This document shows, piece after piece, positions 8,576 through 17,428 of a DNA stretch of 64,000 bases (the first letter of the stretch is position 1; each line of letters begins with the position of its first letter). The notes under the pieces were generated by a model. It searched no databases. It had not been told where the DNA came from and saw only the letters and a program-made list of their open reading frames with translations. This stretch comes from Spectribacter hydrogenoxidans (GTDB taxonomy: Bacteria; Pseudomonadota; Gammaproteobacteria; Nevskiales; Salinisphaeraceae). The stretch spans positions 62,001 to 126,000 of the forward strand of contig NZ_JAVRIB010000008.1 in NCBI RefSeq assembly GCF_031846275.1, given 5' to 3'. A program made the translations under genes and the position numbers.

Positions 8576-9229
8576 TTAATCGAGATACACCCGCACCCCC
8601 AGCGTCACGTCATCCCGGTCCACGTCCGTGGCGCCCTGAAAGTCCAGTTCGTAGGTGCCGGTGCGGTACTCGGCATGCAGCGCCACCGCCGGCGTGATGT
8701 TGACGACGATGCCGCCGGTCAGGAACTGGCCCTGCACATCCACCTCGGCACCGCCGCCCACGTCGGCATCGCCGTAGTCGCTGTACTGGCCCTCGCCGAA
8801 TAGCTCCACCCGATCATCCGCGAGGAACGCGCGCAGGCCGGCCCGGGCGCCGAAGCCGTTGGCGTCGAAGTCCTGGCTGCCGAGGTCCAGCTCGAGGCGG
8901 TCATAGTTGATGGTGCCGTACAGATCGAGCGCCGGCGTCAGCGCGCCATGCAGGCCGATGCCGAACGCCAGTTCGTCCAGATCGCCCTGGTCGTTGTCCA
9001 CCGTGCGGTAGTCCACCGTCACGAACGACATCTGGCTGGTCGGCACCCACAGGCTGCCCCCGAAGCCGTCCCCGTCGGTCGACCCGACATTCCCCTCCAG
9101 CTCGGCATCCTCGACGTAATCGCCCTGCAGGTAGAAGTACCGCGGCACCTCCGGCATCAGGAACGTGGACTGCGCGACGGCAGGCGAGGCGATGGCCGCG
9201 AGTAGCAGCCCGGTGATGGCGTGACGCAT
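8576..9229 (-). CDS. YfaZ-like outer-membrane beta-barrel protein
   Basis: 217 residues with a clear signal peptide (MRHAITGLLLAAIASPAVAQ, cleaved about residue 20). The mature part alternates polar and aromatic residues and ends in a strand with a VRVYLD terminus, as in small beta-barrels of the YfaZ type. The ATG at 9229 is chosen because it starts the signal peptide and has AGGGGA about 5 bp upstream; a longer frame extends back to 9469 but lacks sense as protein. It converges on the tail fibre gene with only a base between stops, so it may be the first host gene beyond the prophage. Function beyond outer-membrane location is unknown. Confidence 0.7.
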   Translation of the reverse strand: MRHAITGLLLAAIASPAVAQSTFLMPEVPRYFYLQGDYVEDAELEGNVGSTDGDGFGGSLWVPTSQMSFVTVDYRTVDNDQGDLDELAFGIGLHGALTPALDLYGTINYDRLELDLGSQDFDANGFGARAGLRAFLADDRVELFGEGQYSDYGDADVGGGAEVDVQGQFLTGGIVVNITPAVALHAEYRTGTYELDFQGATDVDRDDVTLGVRVYLD

Positions 9230-9550
9230 GGGTTCCCCTGATTGGCGTTGTTGTTCGCGGCGTAGGGGTAGCATATTCGGGGGTGGTGGGGCGAGTGCCT
9301 GCACTATCCCGCCTTGAGCGTCACGGGCTGGCTGTAGCGCAGCAGCGCAAGGCAACCTGCGCGTACCCTTGGGGACGCCATCGGCAAGCACCGGGTTTCT
9401 GCCCCGCCACATTCCTCGGTGAGCGGCTTGCCCCTGTTTGCGTCGGCACCAGCTGTAATGCTGGCGCAATAAACCCTCTGCTAGTCTTTCATGCTGATGA
9501 CACCGGCGGTTAGGTCTGTAATCGTCACGCCAGCCTGAAGGACACTACCC
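9230..9550. other. 321-bp non-coding stretch at the prophage/host junction
   Basis: No convincing gene. It must hold the promoter of the YfaZ-like gene (minus) and of ugd (plus). A short inverted repeat CCAGC-N6-GCTGG lies at about 9450-9465. No tRNA, integrase remnant or obvious attachment-site duplication is visible, so a prophage boundary cannot be placed exactly. Confidence 0.5.
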
Positions 9551-10891
9551 TTGCGTATTACGATCTTCGGAACCGGATATGTCGGTCTGGTGACCGGCGC
9601 CTGTTTGGCGGAAACCGGTAACCATGTCGTCTGTGTGGACGTCGACGCCGATCGGGTCGCGCGTCTGTCGCATGGCGAAGTTCCCATCTATGAACCCGGT
9701 CTGGACGCGCTGGTAGCAGGCAACGTGAACGCTGGCCGTCTGTCCTTTACCACCGATGCGGCAGCGGGCGTGGCACACGGCAAGCTCCAGTTCATCGCGG
9801 TGGGCACGCCCTCGGATGAGAGCGGCGCCGCCGACCTGCAGTACGTGCGCCAGGTGGCGGACACGATCGGGCGCCACATGACCGAATACCGGCTGGTCAT
9901 CACCAAATCCACCGTCCCGGTAGGCACGGCCGACGAGGTACGTGCAACGATCCGCGCCGCACTCGAGGCGCGAGCGGTGTCACCGGAGTTCGATGTGGCC
10001 TCGAACCCCGAGTTCCTGAAGGAGGGGGCCGCGATCGAGGACTTCATGAAGCCTGATCGGGTGGTGATCGGGGTGGACAACGAGCGCGCGGCGGACCACT
10101 TACGGGCGCTGTACGCACCGTACAATCGCAGCCGCGACCGCTGCATGGTCATGGACATCCGCTCGGCGGAACTGACCAAGTACGCCGCCAATATCATGCT
10201 GGCGGCCAAGGTCAGCATGATGAACGAACTGGCCCAGATATCCGACCGACTGGGCGCGGATATCGAACGGGTGCGGACCGCCATCGGCGCCGATCACCGG
10301 ATTGGGTATCACTTCATCTACCCGGGCTGCGGCTTCGGCGGTTCCTGCTTTCCCAAGGATGTGCGGGCACTGGGCAGCACGTCCAGACAACATGGCTACC
10401 AGCCGGCGCTGCTGGACGCCATCGAGGGTGTCAATACGCGTCAGAAACGGGTGCTGTTCGAACGGTTGCAGGCGCATTTCGGTGATCTCGCCGGGCGGAC
10501 CATCGGTATCTGGGGCCTGGCATTCAAGCCCAATACCGATGACATGCGGGAGGCCCCCAGCCGGACGTTGATGGAAGCGCTGTGGGCGGCCGGTGCCTCG
10601 GTGCGGGCGTTCGACCCGGAAGCCATGGGTGAAGCGCGCCGGCTCTACGGGGATCGCACGGATCTGGTCCTGTGCGACAACGCCCTGGCCGCCGCCGAGG
10701 GCGTGGACGCCCTGGTGGTGGTGACCGAATGGCATATCTTCCGTAGTCCGGATTTCGACGAGCTCAAGACCCTGATGGCCCGGCCGGTAATCGTCGACGG
10801 GCGCAATATCTACGAGCCCGAGTACCTGCGGCGCGAGGGCTTTACCTACTACGGCATCGGCCGCGCAGCGGGAAATCCGTCACCAGTCTGA
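9551..10891 (+). CDS. ugd: UDP-glucose 6-dehydrogenase
   Basis: Oxidises UDP-glucose to UDP-glucuronate with two NAD+, feeding capsule, exopolysaccharide or lipid modification. 446 residues, the usual length. The N-terminal Rossmann motif FGTGYVGLVTG (residues 6-16), substrate motif SNPEFLKEG (about 154-162) and catalytic Cys266 in YPGCGFGGSCFPKD are intact, as is the C-terminal UDP-binding domain (GLAFKPNTDDMREAPS). The start is TTG at 9551, the only start that leaves the N-terminal beta strand in place. It stands alone on the plus strand; no polysaccharide gene is adjacent. Confidence 0.95.
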   Translation: MRITIFGTGYVGLVTGACLAETGNHVVCVDVDADRVARLSHGEVPIYEPGLDALVAGNVNAGRLSFTTDAAAGVAHGKLQFIAVGTPSDESGAADLQYVRQVADTIGRHMTEYRLVITKSTVPVGTADEVRATIRAALEARAVSPEFDVASNPEFLKEGAAIEDFMKPDRVVIGVDNERAADHLRALYAPYNRSRDRCMVMDIRSAELTKYAANIMLAAKVSMMNELAQISDRLGADIERVRTAIGADHRIGYHFIYPGCGFGGSCFPKDVRALGSTSRQHGYQPALLDAIEGVNTRQKRVLFERLQAHFGDLAGRTIGIWGLAFKPNTDDMREAPSRTLMEALWAAGASVRAFDPEAMGEARRLYGDRTDLVLCDNALAAAEGVDALVVVTEWHIFRSPDFDELKTLMARPVIVDGRNIYEPEYLRREGFTYYGIGRAAGNPSPV

Positions 10892-10970
10892 TTCGAGGGC
10901 TTGCTTTTCCCGTCACTGGCCTTAGTTTGAGCGGGTGATGCGGGAATCCCCGCCCCTGGGTGAAAGCAAC

Positions 10971-11321
10971 ATGCCGATTTACGAATACGTGTGTGAGTCC
11001 TGCGGCGCCGAGATCGAGCGTCTGCAGCGGATGGCGGAAGATGCGCTGAAGGATTGTCCGGACTGCGAGAAGCCGTCGCTCAAGCGCAAGATCTCGGCCG
11101 CCGGTTTCCGGCTTGCGGGCAGCGGCTGGTACGAGACCGACTTCAAGAAGGACGGCAAGCGCAATCTCGCCGGCGCCGAGAACAAGGCTGATTCCGGCAA
11201 GTCCGACAGCAGCAAGGCCGACGGCGGGGGCGATAGCAAATCCTCGTCAACCAGCAAGTCCGAGTCTTCCGGCAAGAGCGACAAGAAAGACAAGACCAGC
11301 GCGTCCACCGGCACGGGTTGA
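10971..11321 (+). CDS. FmdB family zinc-ribbon protein
   Basis: 116 residues. The N-terminal ~45 residues form the FmdB-type zinc ribbon with two CxxC pairs (YVCESCGAE and DCPDCEKPSL). The rest is a low-complexity Lys/Ser/Asp/Gly tail, common in gammaproteobacterial members. It has a regulatory or nucleic-acid-binding annotation by family only; the true role is not established. The ATG at 10971 is chosen because family members begin MPIYEY. The TGA overlaps the next ATG by one base (TGATG). FmdB-DUF502-aspS is a frequent order in gammaproteobacteria. Confidence 0.88.
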   Translation: MPIYEYVCESCGAEIERLQRMAEDALKDCPDCEKPSLKRKISAAGFRLAGSGWYETDFKKDGKRNLAGAENKADSGKSDSSKADGGGDSKSSSTSKSESSGKSDKKDKTSASTGTG

Positions 11322-11953
11322 TGCTGCGCCGGTGGCTGATCGCCGGCTTGCTGGTCTGGCTGCCGCTGGTTGCCACTCTCCTGGTTCTGCAGCTGCTGGT
11401 CGGATTTCTCGACCGGTCGCTCCTGCTGGTGCCACCCACCTGGCGGCCCGAGGCGCTGCTCGGCTTCGCGATACCGGGGCTGGGCATTCTGCTCAGCCTG
11501 TTACTGGTACTGGGTACCGGGGCGCTGGCGGCCAACCTCTTCGGCCGTCGCCTGGTGGCCTGGGCGGAATCGCTGCTGGGCCGGGTGCCGTTCGTGCGCA
11601 CGGTTTATTCCGGAGTCAAGCGGCTGGCGGAAACGGTACTGGGCGATCAGGGGTCGTCGTTCCGGCAGGTGCTGATGGTGGAGTATCCGCGGCGCGGCAT
11701 GTGGACGCTGGCGTTCCAGACCGGCAGCCCCATCGGCGAAGTGCAGGCGAAAACCTCGCAGGAAGTGCTGACTGTCTTCATTCCCACCGCGCCCAATCCC
11801 ACCTCGGGCTATGTGGTGCTGGTGCCTCGGGAGGACATCATCGAGCTGGAGATGTCGGTGGAGGACGGCCTGAGGATGGTGATTTCGCTGGGTGTGGTGA
11901 CGCCGGAATCCGCTCCGGACCTCCGGACATCCGACGACCGGGCGCCCGGGTAG
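11321..11953 (+). CDS. DUF502 family membrane protein
   Basis: 210 residues with two N-terminal transmembrane segments (about residues 4-28 and 45-70) and a cytoplasmic part bearing the family motifs GRVPFVRTVYSGVKRL and TSGYVVLVPREDI. The biochemical function of DUF502 is unknown. It is translationally coupled to the FmdB gene and lies 81 bp upstream of aspS, in an arrangement often conserved in proteobacteria. Confidence 0.88.
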   Translation: MLRRWLIAGLLVWLPLVATLLVLQLLVGFLDRSLLLVPPTWRPEALLGFAIPGLGILLSLLLVLGTGALAANLFGRRLVAWAESLLGRVPFVRTVYSGVKRLAETVLGDQGSSFRQVLMVEYPRRGMWTLAFQTGSPIGEVQAKTSQEVLTVFIPTAPNPTSGYVVLVPREDIIELEMSVEDGLRMVISLGVVTPESAPDLRTSDDRAPG

Positions 11954-12034
11954 CCACGGGCCCGGCGGTGGGCATCCACGCCCGCTTCATTTAGTATTGC
12001 GCGCCTTTGATACTGGCGCGGAGCCCGAAACCCC

Positions 12035-13816
12035 ATGCGTTCCCATTACTGCGGCGAAGTCGACGAAAACCTGATCGACAGCGAGGTCACCGTGTGCGGC
12101 TGGGTGCATCGCCGGCGGGACCATGGCGGCGTGATCTTCATCGATCTGCGCGATCGTGAAGGCCTGCTGCAGCTGGTGTTCGATCCGGACCGGGCCGACC
12201 TGTTCGCCGAGGCCGAGCGCCTGCGCCCGGAATACTGCATTCGCGCCACCGGCCGGGTGCGCCGTCGTCCGGAGGGCACGCTCAACGCCAAGCTGGCCAC
12301 CGGTCAGATCGAGGTGCTGGGCACCGACCTGACCGTGCTCAACGCGTCGGAAACGCCGCCGATCCAGCTGGATGATGCCGACGGCGTCGGCGACGAGGCG
12401 CGCCTGCGCTATCGCTACATCGAGTTGCGCAAGCCCCGCATGCAGCGGCACATGCAGATGCGGGCGCAGACCACGCGGGTGCTGCGCCGCTACCTGGACG
12501 AGCGGGGCTTCCTGGATATGGAGACGCCGATCCTGACCAAGGCCACCCCGGAGGGGGCGCGTGACTATCTTGTTCCCAGCCGTACGCATCCGGGGCAGTT
12601 CTTCGCCCTGCCGCAGTCGCCGCAGCTGTTCAAGCAGCTGCTGATGATGGGCGGCATGGACCGCTACTACCAGATCGCCCGCTGCTTCCGCGATGAGGAC
12701 CTGCGCGCCGACCGCCAGCCGGAATTCACCCAGGTAGATATCGAGATGTCCTTCGTGGACGAGGCCGACATCATCGAGCTCAATGAGGGCATGATCCGCG
12801 AGCTTTTCAGGGCGGTGCTGGACGAGGAACTGCCCGAGCCGTTCCCGCGCATGGCCTACGCCGAGGCCATCCGCCGTTTCGGGTCCGACAAGCCGGATCT
12901 TCGCATCGACCTGGAACTGGTGGATATCGCCGATCTGGTGGCCGATGCCGAATTCAAGGTGTTCTCCGGCCCGGCAAACGACGCCGGCGGCCGCGTGGCA
13001 GTGCTGCGGGTACCGGGCGGGGGTGCGCTGACCCGCAAGCAGATCGACGATTACACCGATTTCGTCGGCCGCTACGGCGCCAGGGGCCTGGCCTACGTCA
13101 AGGTCAACGACGCGGCCGGCGGCCGTGACGGCCTGGCCTCCCCGATTCTGAAATTCCTGTCCGACGAGGCCGTGGCTGGCATCATGAGCCGCACTGGCGC
13201 CGCCGACGGGGACCTGCTGTTCTTCGGGGCCGACAAGGCCGGCGTGGTCAACGACGCGCTGGGGGCGCTGCGGGTGCGCCTGGGGCATGACCTGGATCGT
13301 GTGGCGGCCGGCTGGAAGCCGCTGTGGGTGGTCGACTGGCCGATGTTCGAGTGGGACGACCGCGAAAAGCGCTGGGCGGCGTTGCATCACCCCTTCACCG
13401 CGCCGGTTGGTGACGATGCCGCCACCATGGCCGAGGCGCCCGGCGAGGCGATGTCGCGGGCCTATGATCTGGTGCTCAACGGCACCGAGATCGGCGGCGG
13501 CTCCATCCGTATCCACAACCCCCAGGTGCAGAGCCGGGTGTTCGAGGTGCTGGGCATCGGTGCCGAGGAGGCCGAGGAGAAGTTCGGCTTCCTGCTCGAA
13601 GCGCTGAAGTATGGCGCGCCCCCGCACGGCGGCATTGCCTTCGGCCTGGACCGTCTTGTCATGCTCATGGTCGGCGCGGACTCCATCCGCGAAGTGATCG
13701 CCTTCCCCAAGACCCAGACCGCCACCGACCTGCTCACCGGCGCGCCCGGGGATGCCGACAGCCGGCAGCTGCGGGAACTCGGGATTCGGTTGCGCCAGAC
13801 GTCGCAAGACAGCTGA
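12035..13816 (+). CDS. aspS: aspartate-tRNA ligase
   Basis: Charges tRNA-Asp (possibly also tRNA-Asn, if no AsnRS exists). 593 residues, typical of bacterial AspRS with the GAD insertion. The OB-fold anticodon-binding domain (residues ~1-110, CGWVHRRRDHGGVIFIDLRD) is followed by class II motif 2 (RYYQIARCFRDEDLRADRQP), the GAD domain (~290-420) and motif 3 (GGIAFGLDRLVMLMVG). Last gene of the FmdB-DUF502-aspS group; a strong terminator follows 30 bp after the stop. Confidence 0.97.
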   Translation: MRSHYCGEVDENLIDSEVTVCGWVHRRRDHGGVIFIDLRDREGLLQLVFDPDRADLFAEAERLRPEYCIRATGRVRRRPEGTLNAKLATGQIEVLGTDLTVLNASETPPIQLDDADGVGDEARLRYRYIELRKPRMQRHMQMRAQTTRVLRRYLDERGFLDMETPILTKATPEGARDYLVPSRTHPGQFFALPQSPQLFKQLLMMGGMDRYYQIARCFRDEDLRADRQPEFTQVDIEMSFVDEADIIELNEGMIRELFRAVLDEELPEPFPRMAYAEAIRRFGSDKPDLRIDLELVDIADLVADAEFKVFSGPANDAGGRVAVLRVPGGGALTRKQIDDYTDFVGRYGARGLAYVKVNDAAGGRDGLASPILKFLSDEAVAGIMSRTGAADGDLLFFGADKAGVVNDALGALRVRLGHDLDRVAAGWKPLWVVDWPMFEWDDREKRWAALHHPFTAPVGDDAATMAEAPGEAMSRAYDLVLNGTEIGGGSIRIHNPQVQSRVFEVLGIGAEEAEEKFGFLLEALKYGAPPHGGIAFGLDRLVMLMVGADSIREVIAFPKTQTATDLLTGAPGDADSRQLRELGIRLRQTSQDS

Positions 13817-13845
13817 CGCAGCACGCGAATCGTCGCGCGTATCGG

Positions 13846-13876
13846 AGCGCCGTTCCCCGGAACGGCGCTTTTTTTT
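13846..13876 (+). terminator. intrinsic terminator of aspS
   Basis: Perfect 11-bp stem (AGCGCCGTTCC / GGAACGGCGCT, 13846-13869) with a minimal CC loop, followed by eight T residues (13869-13876). Confidence 0.93.
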
Positions 13877-13913
13877 AGCCACCGCCCGGATCAGAGTTGA
13901 CTTTGCCTCCAAA

Positions 13914-13954
13914 CATTGGGACAACGAGCCCTAATCATTGGGATGAAAGTCCCA
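13914..13954. promoter_or_regulatory. paired CATTGGGA repeats and TGGGA-N6-TCCCA inverted repeat upstream of the beta-helix gene
   Basis: CATTGGGA occurs at 13914-13921 and 13936-13943, exactly 22 bp apart (two helical turns). The second copy is also the left arm of TGGGA-TGAAAG-TCCCA (13939-13954). The gene starts 51 bp downstream at 14005. The same inverted repeat lies upstream of the DUF6502/DUF5666 operon at 19711-19726. A shared operator is inferred from sequence alone. Confidence 0.5.
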
Positions 13955-14004
13955 GTAGGCGGGGCGGCGCGCCCAACGCGTCATCGAACAAGGAGTGTCG
14001 GGAA

Positions 14005-17000
14005 ATGCGTGATCTGAGAAGATATCAATGGCTCAGAAAGGGGTGGGCGCGCGGCGCTGCGGCTGGCGGACTGCTTCTGTTTACCACCTCGGGACTGGCC
14101 GCGGAAATCGTGGTCGATAGTCTCGATGACACCGTGCAGGACGACTCCTCTTGCACCTTGCGCGAGGCGATCATCAGCGCCAATACCAACGTGCTTGATC
14201 CGACCAGCGGTTGCGCCGCCGGGGAGACTCTCAATGGCGACAACATCGTGTTCACCGAGGGCATCGCCGGCGGTACGATCACCCTCAACGGCACGCAGCT
14301 GCCCAATCTTGGCGACGTGGCGACCAGCCCGCTGACTATTACCGGGCCGATCACCATCGACGCTGTTAACCAGAGCCGCATTTTTACCAACGCCGGTATG
14401 ACGACGCTCGACAGCCTCACGCTTGTCAATGGCATGACTGCTACTGGTAATGCGCCGGCCAGCGACCGTTCCGGCGGGGCGATTCTCAACGTCGCGGGTG
14501 GTGTGCTGACCGTGAATAACGGTGCGATGAACAACAACACCGCGGACCGGGCTGGTGGTGCGATCGAGGATGAGTCCGGCGCTACCACTGCCGTCACGCT
14601 CAACGACGTCGACTTCAGCGGCAACGATGCCGGCAGCAATCCGGGCAATGGCGGTGTGCTGCATGTCACCGGCGTCGGGGGTGTTGTGGTCAACGGAGGC
14701 GCATTCGACGGCAATATGGCTGTTGAGGGTGGTGCCCTCTGGAACAACCAGGGCTCGATGACGGTTGATGGCGCCACTTTTACCGGCAATACCGCGTCCG
14801 GCGGTACCGCTGATGCGGGAGATGCGACCGGCCAGGGTGGCGGTGCGATCTTCGCCGAAAATGGCGCCGGGTCGCTGACCGTCATGAACAGTAGCTTCGC
14901 CGACAACATGGCCATGGGCGACGTAAGCTCCGGTGGCGCGATCTTCGCCAACGAAGGCACGACGCTGTCGGTTTCAATGTCCTCGTTCATCGGCAACATG
15001 GCCAATCGTGCCGGCGGGGCGATCGAGACGCGTGCCAATACCTCCACCACGCTCGACCAAGTATCGCTGGACGGCAATACCGCCAATACCACCGCCGGCG
15101 GCGGTGGCGGCAACGGCGGCGGCCTGCATGTGACCGGCAATGGCAATGTCGAGATCATTATGTCCGAAATCGTCAACAACACCGCGGCAACGGAAGGCGG
15201 CGGCCTCTGGAACAACACCGGCACGATGACCGTCGATGGGTCCACCGTGAGCAACAACACGGCCAACGGTACTGGTGCCCAGGATGGCGGTGGCGGCATC
15301 TTCAACAATGCCGGCGGCGATGATGCCGGTAGCGGGTCGGTTGTCGTGACCAGCTCCGTGATCACCGGCAATAGGGTTCCCGAAGGCTCCGGTTCCGGTG
15401 GCGGCATCCTCAATAACTTCGGCGGCACGTTGACCGTCGAGAATAGCCGCATCAGCGGTAATAGCGCCCAGCGCGCCGGTGGCGGGATCGAAACCGTGGG
15501 CAGCACGCAGGTGACGCTGACCGTGGTGGACCTGTCCGGCAATACTACTGGCCCGATGCCCGGAAACGGCGGCGGTCTGCACGTCTCCGGCGACGGCAAC
15601 GTGGACGTGGTCAATTCCTTTGTCGGTGGCAACCAGGCCGCATCGGAGGGCGGCGGCCTTTGGAACAACACCGGCGTGATGAACATCAGCGGCTCGTCGC
15701 TGGTGGGCAATTCCGCCCTGGGTAATGAAGCCACCAACGGCGGCGGTGCGGTGTTCAACAATAATGGCGACGGCTCGGGCAACGGCACCGTCAACATCCG
15801 CCTGTCCCGTATTGCCGATAATGTAGCCAGCGGCGACGCCGGCTCCGGCGGCGGCATCTTCGCCAATACCGGCGGTACGGTGAACGTTTTCGACACCCGT
15901 ATCGAGTCCAACATCGCCAACCGCGCCGGCGGCGGTATCGAGAGCAAGGATGCCATCGTGAACCTGAGCCGTGTGGTTCTTGGTGGACTGAGTGCGGCCC
16001 AGGGCAACGATGCCGGCGCCAACCCCGGCAATGGCGGCGGTCTGCACGTCACCGGCGCGGGCACCACGACGGTGGCCGATTCTTCGGTGGGCTACAACGT
16101 GGCCAGCGAGGGCGGCGGCCTGTGGAATTTCAACACCGGCGCCATGACCGTGACCAACACTACGGTGTCTAACAATCAGGCCCTGAACCCGGAAGCGGGC
16201 GGCGGTGGTGGCGTGTTCCAGCAGCCCGGCGAGGGCAGCGGAATGACTTCGCTGCAATTCACTACCGTGTCGCGCAACATGACCGCCGGCAATGGCGGTG
16301 GCGTGTCGGCTCCGGGTGAAGGTCAGATGATCGACGCTGACGACGGCACCCTGATTGCCGAGAACAGCGCCGAGGGCATGGGCGCCAACGTCGATGGCCC
16401 CGGTGCCGTGACCGAGAATGCGCTGGTTGCCGACATGGCAGGTATCGATGACCTGCAGTTGTTCGGCGGGCGTTTCGACGGGCCGCTGGACGGCATTGGT
16501 GACAGTGGCCCGACGATCACGGCCACCGGTGTTCATCCCCTGCAGATGGACAGTGCCGCCATTGATGGCGGGCCGGCCACCTGCGCGCCGTTGACCGGTG
16601 ACCAGCGCGGGGCAGCCCGCCCGAGCGGGGACAACTGCGATGTGGGCGCGTTCGAGGCGGCTGGCAATCCGGTACTGAGCTTGTCCAACAACAACACTGG
16701 CCCGATCATCGTGAATTCCGGTGATCAGGTGGTGTTCTCGGTGCTGGCCTTCGGCGTCACCAACAACGGCGACGAGTCGATTACCGCGGGCAGCCTGTCC
16801 GGCATTCTGGAAGTCGACCGGATTCCGGCCCAGCCGCTGGACTTTGCCAATGTCGATGCCGAGCTGTATGTCGATGACAACGGCAACGGGCTGGCCGACG
16901 ACGGTAACGAGCCGGTCGGTAGCGTGGACGTGAATGCCAACGGCACCTTCCGGGTCAGCTTCGGCACCGGGGGGCAGGCGTTCGCGGCCGGCGAGGGCAC

Positions 17001-17361
17001 CAACTACGTGGTGACGGTCGCGCTGCCCGGTAGTGGGTCCGGCATGGCGGACGCCGGCTGGCAGATGCCGGTGTTCGCCGGCGGCACGTTGCTGGCGCTG
17101 CTCGGCCTGTTCAGCGTGGGTGGCCTCAGCCGCCGTCTGCGCTGGGTGCTGGCCATCGGTGTTGCAACGGTGGGCCTGGCGGCCTGCGGTGGCGGCAATG
17201 GCGGCGGTTTATTCAATCCGCCGAGTGACGATGAAGAGCCTGCGGATCTGCGCTTTGTTGCGGTGACCCTTGATGCACCGGCTTCGGTCTCAACCGATGA
17301 TTTCCTCATCGGAGACGGCCTGCCGGTGCGTGGTCCGGGGATTAACTTCGACGACAACTGA
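14005..17361 (+). CDS. exported CSLREA / right-handed beta-helix repeat protein with unusual membrane-lipobox-like tail
   Basis: 1118 residues. A signal peptide (about residues 1-33, ending GLAA) is followed by a CSLREA-type start (SSCTLREAIISANT). Residues ~150-780 contain some 21 Pmp-like rungs with GG[AG][IL][FWLE]-N patterns; these group into four super-repeats of about 153 residues, each beginning GGGLHV-like. A folded region with Ca-binding-like Asp/Asn stretches follows (DDNGNGLADDGNEP). The C-terminus has a hydrophobic segment (PVFAGGTLLALLGLFSVGG), then RR and a second hydrophobic run ending GLAACGGG, which looks like a lipobox, then ~55 more residues. The ATG at 14005 has AGGAG 9 bp upstream; a TTG at 13897 lacks these. 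It is likely a surface adhesin or passenger; function unproven. Confidence 0.8.
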   Translation: MRDLRRYQWLRKGWARGAAAGGLLLFTTSGLAAEIVVDSLDDTVQDDSSCTLREAIISANTNVLDPTSGCAAGETLNGDNIVFTEGIAGGTITLNGTQLPNLGDVATSPLTITGPITIDAVNQSRIFTNAGMTTLDSLTLVNGMTATGNAPASDRSGGAILNVAGGVLTVNNGAMNNNTADRAGGAIEDESGATTAVTLNDVDFSGNDAGSNPGNGGVLHVTGVGGVVVNGGAFDGNMAVEGGALWNNQGSMTVDGATFTGNTASGGTADAGDATGQGGGAIFAENGAGSLTVMNSSFADNMAMGDVSSGGAIFANEGTTLSVSMSSFIGNMANRAGGAIETRANTSTTLDQVSLDGNTANTTAGGGGGNGGGLHVTGNGNVEIIMSEIVNNTAATEGGGLWNNTGTMTVDGSTVSNNTANGTGAQDGGGGIFNNAGGDDAGSGSVVVTSSVITGNRVPEGSGSGGGILNNFGGTLTVENSRISGNSAQRAGGGIETVGSTQVTLTVVDLSGNTTGPMPGNGGGLHVSGDGNVDVVNSFVGGNQAASEGGGLWNNTGVMNISGSSLVGNSALGNEATNGGGAVFNNNGDGSGNGTVNIRLSRIADNVASGDAGSGGGIFANTGGTVNVFDTRIESNIANRAGGGIESKDAIVNLSRVVLGGLSAAQGNDAGANPGNGGGLHVTGAGTTTVADSSVGYNVASEGGGLWNFNTGAMTVTNTTVSNNQALNPEAGGGGGVFQQPGEGSGMTSLQFTTVSRNMTAGNGGGVSAPGEGQMIDADDGTLIAENSAEGMGANVDGPGAVTENALVADMAGIDDLQLFGGRFDGPLDGIGDSGPTITATGVHPLQMDSAAIDGGPATCAPLTGDQRGAARPSGDNCDVGAFEAAGNPVLSLSNNNTGPIIVNSGDQVVFSVLAFGVTNNGDESITAGSLSGILEVDRIPAQPLDFANVDAELYVDDNGNGLADDGNEPVGSVDVNANGTFRVSFGTGGQAFAAGEGTNYVVTVALPGSGSGMADAGWQMPVFAGGTLLALLGLFSVGGLSRRLRWVLAIGVATVGLAACGGGNGGGLFNPPSDDEEPADLRFVAVTLDAPASVSTDDFLIGDGLPVRGPGINFDDN

Positions 17362-17391
17362 TGCCGTGGTAGAGCGTTTATCGACGGCCGG

Positions 17392-17428
17392 GGGCCGGAT
17401 CGGGTACTGCCCGATCCGGCCCTTTTCT
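17392..17428. terminator. strong hairpin terminator between convergent genes
   Basis: Perfect 13-bp stem (GGGCCGGATCGGG 17392-17404; CCCGATCCGGCCC 17410-17422) with a 5-nt loop and a short T run on the plus strand (TTTTCT). It closes the beta-helix gene and abuts the last codon of the convergent DUF5666 gene, and may act in both directions. Confidence 0.85.

Noticed and set aside
9283..9513. small open frames at the prophage/host junction
   Set aside because: No ribosome site, family or codon bias; called non-coding.
13897..14004. N-terminal extension of the beta-helix protein from a TTG
   Set aside because: Would bury the signal peptide behind 36 residues and read through the repeats that look regulatory; AGGAG precedes the ATG at 14005.
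14025..16067. 680-residue open frame on the minus strand within the beta-helix gene
   Set aside because: Low-complexity Pro/Ser/Val composition mirrors the Gly/Asn-rich repeats on the plus strand; no start context or family; the plus frame has signal peptide and domain.
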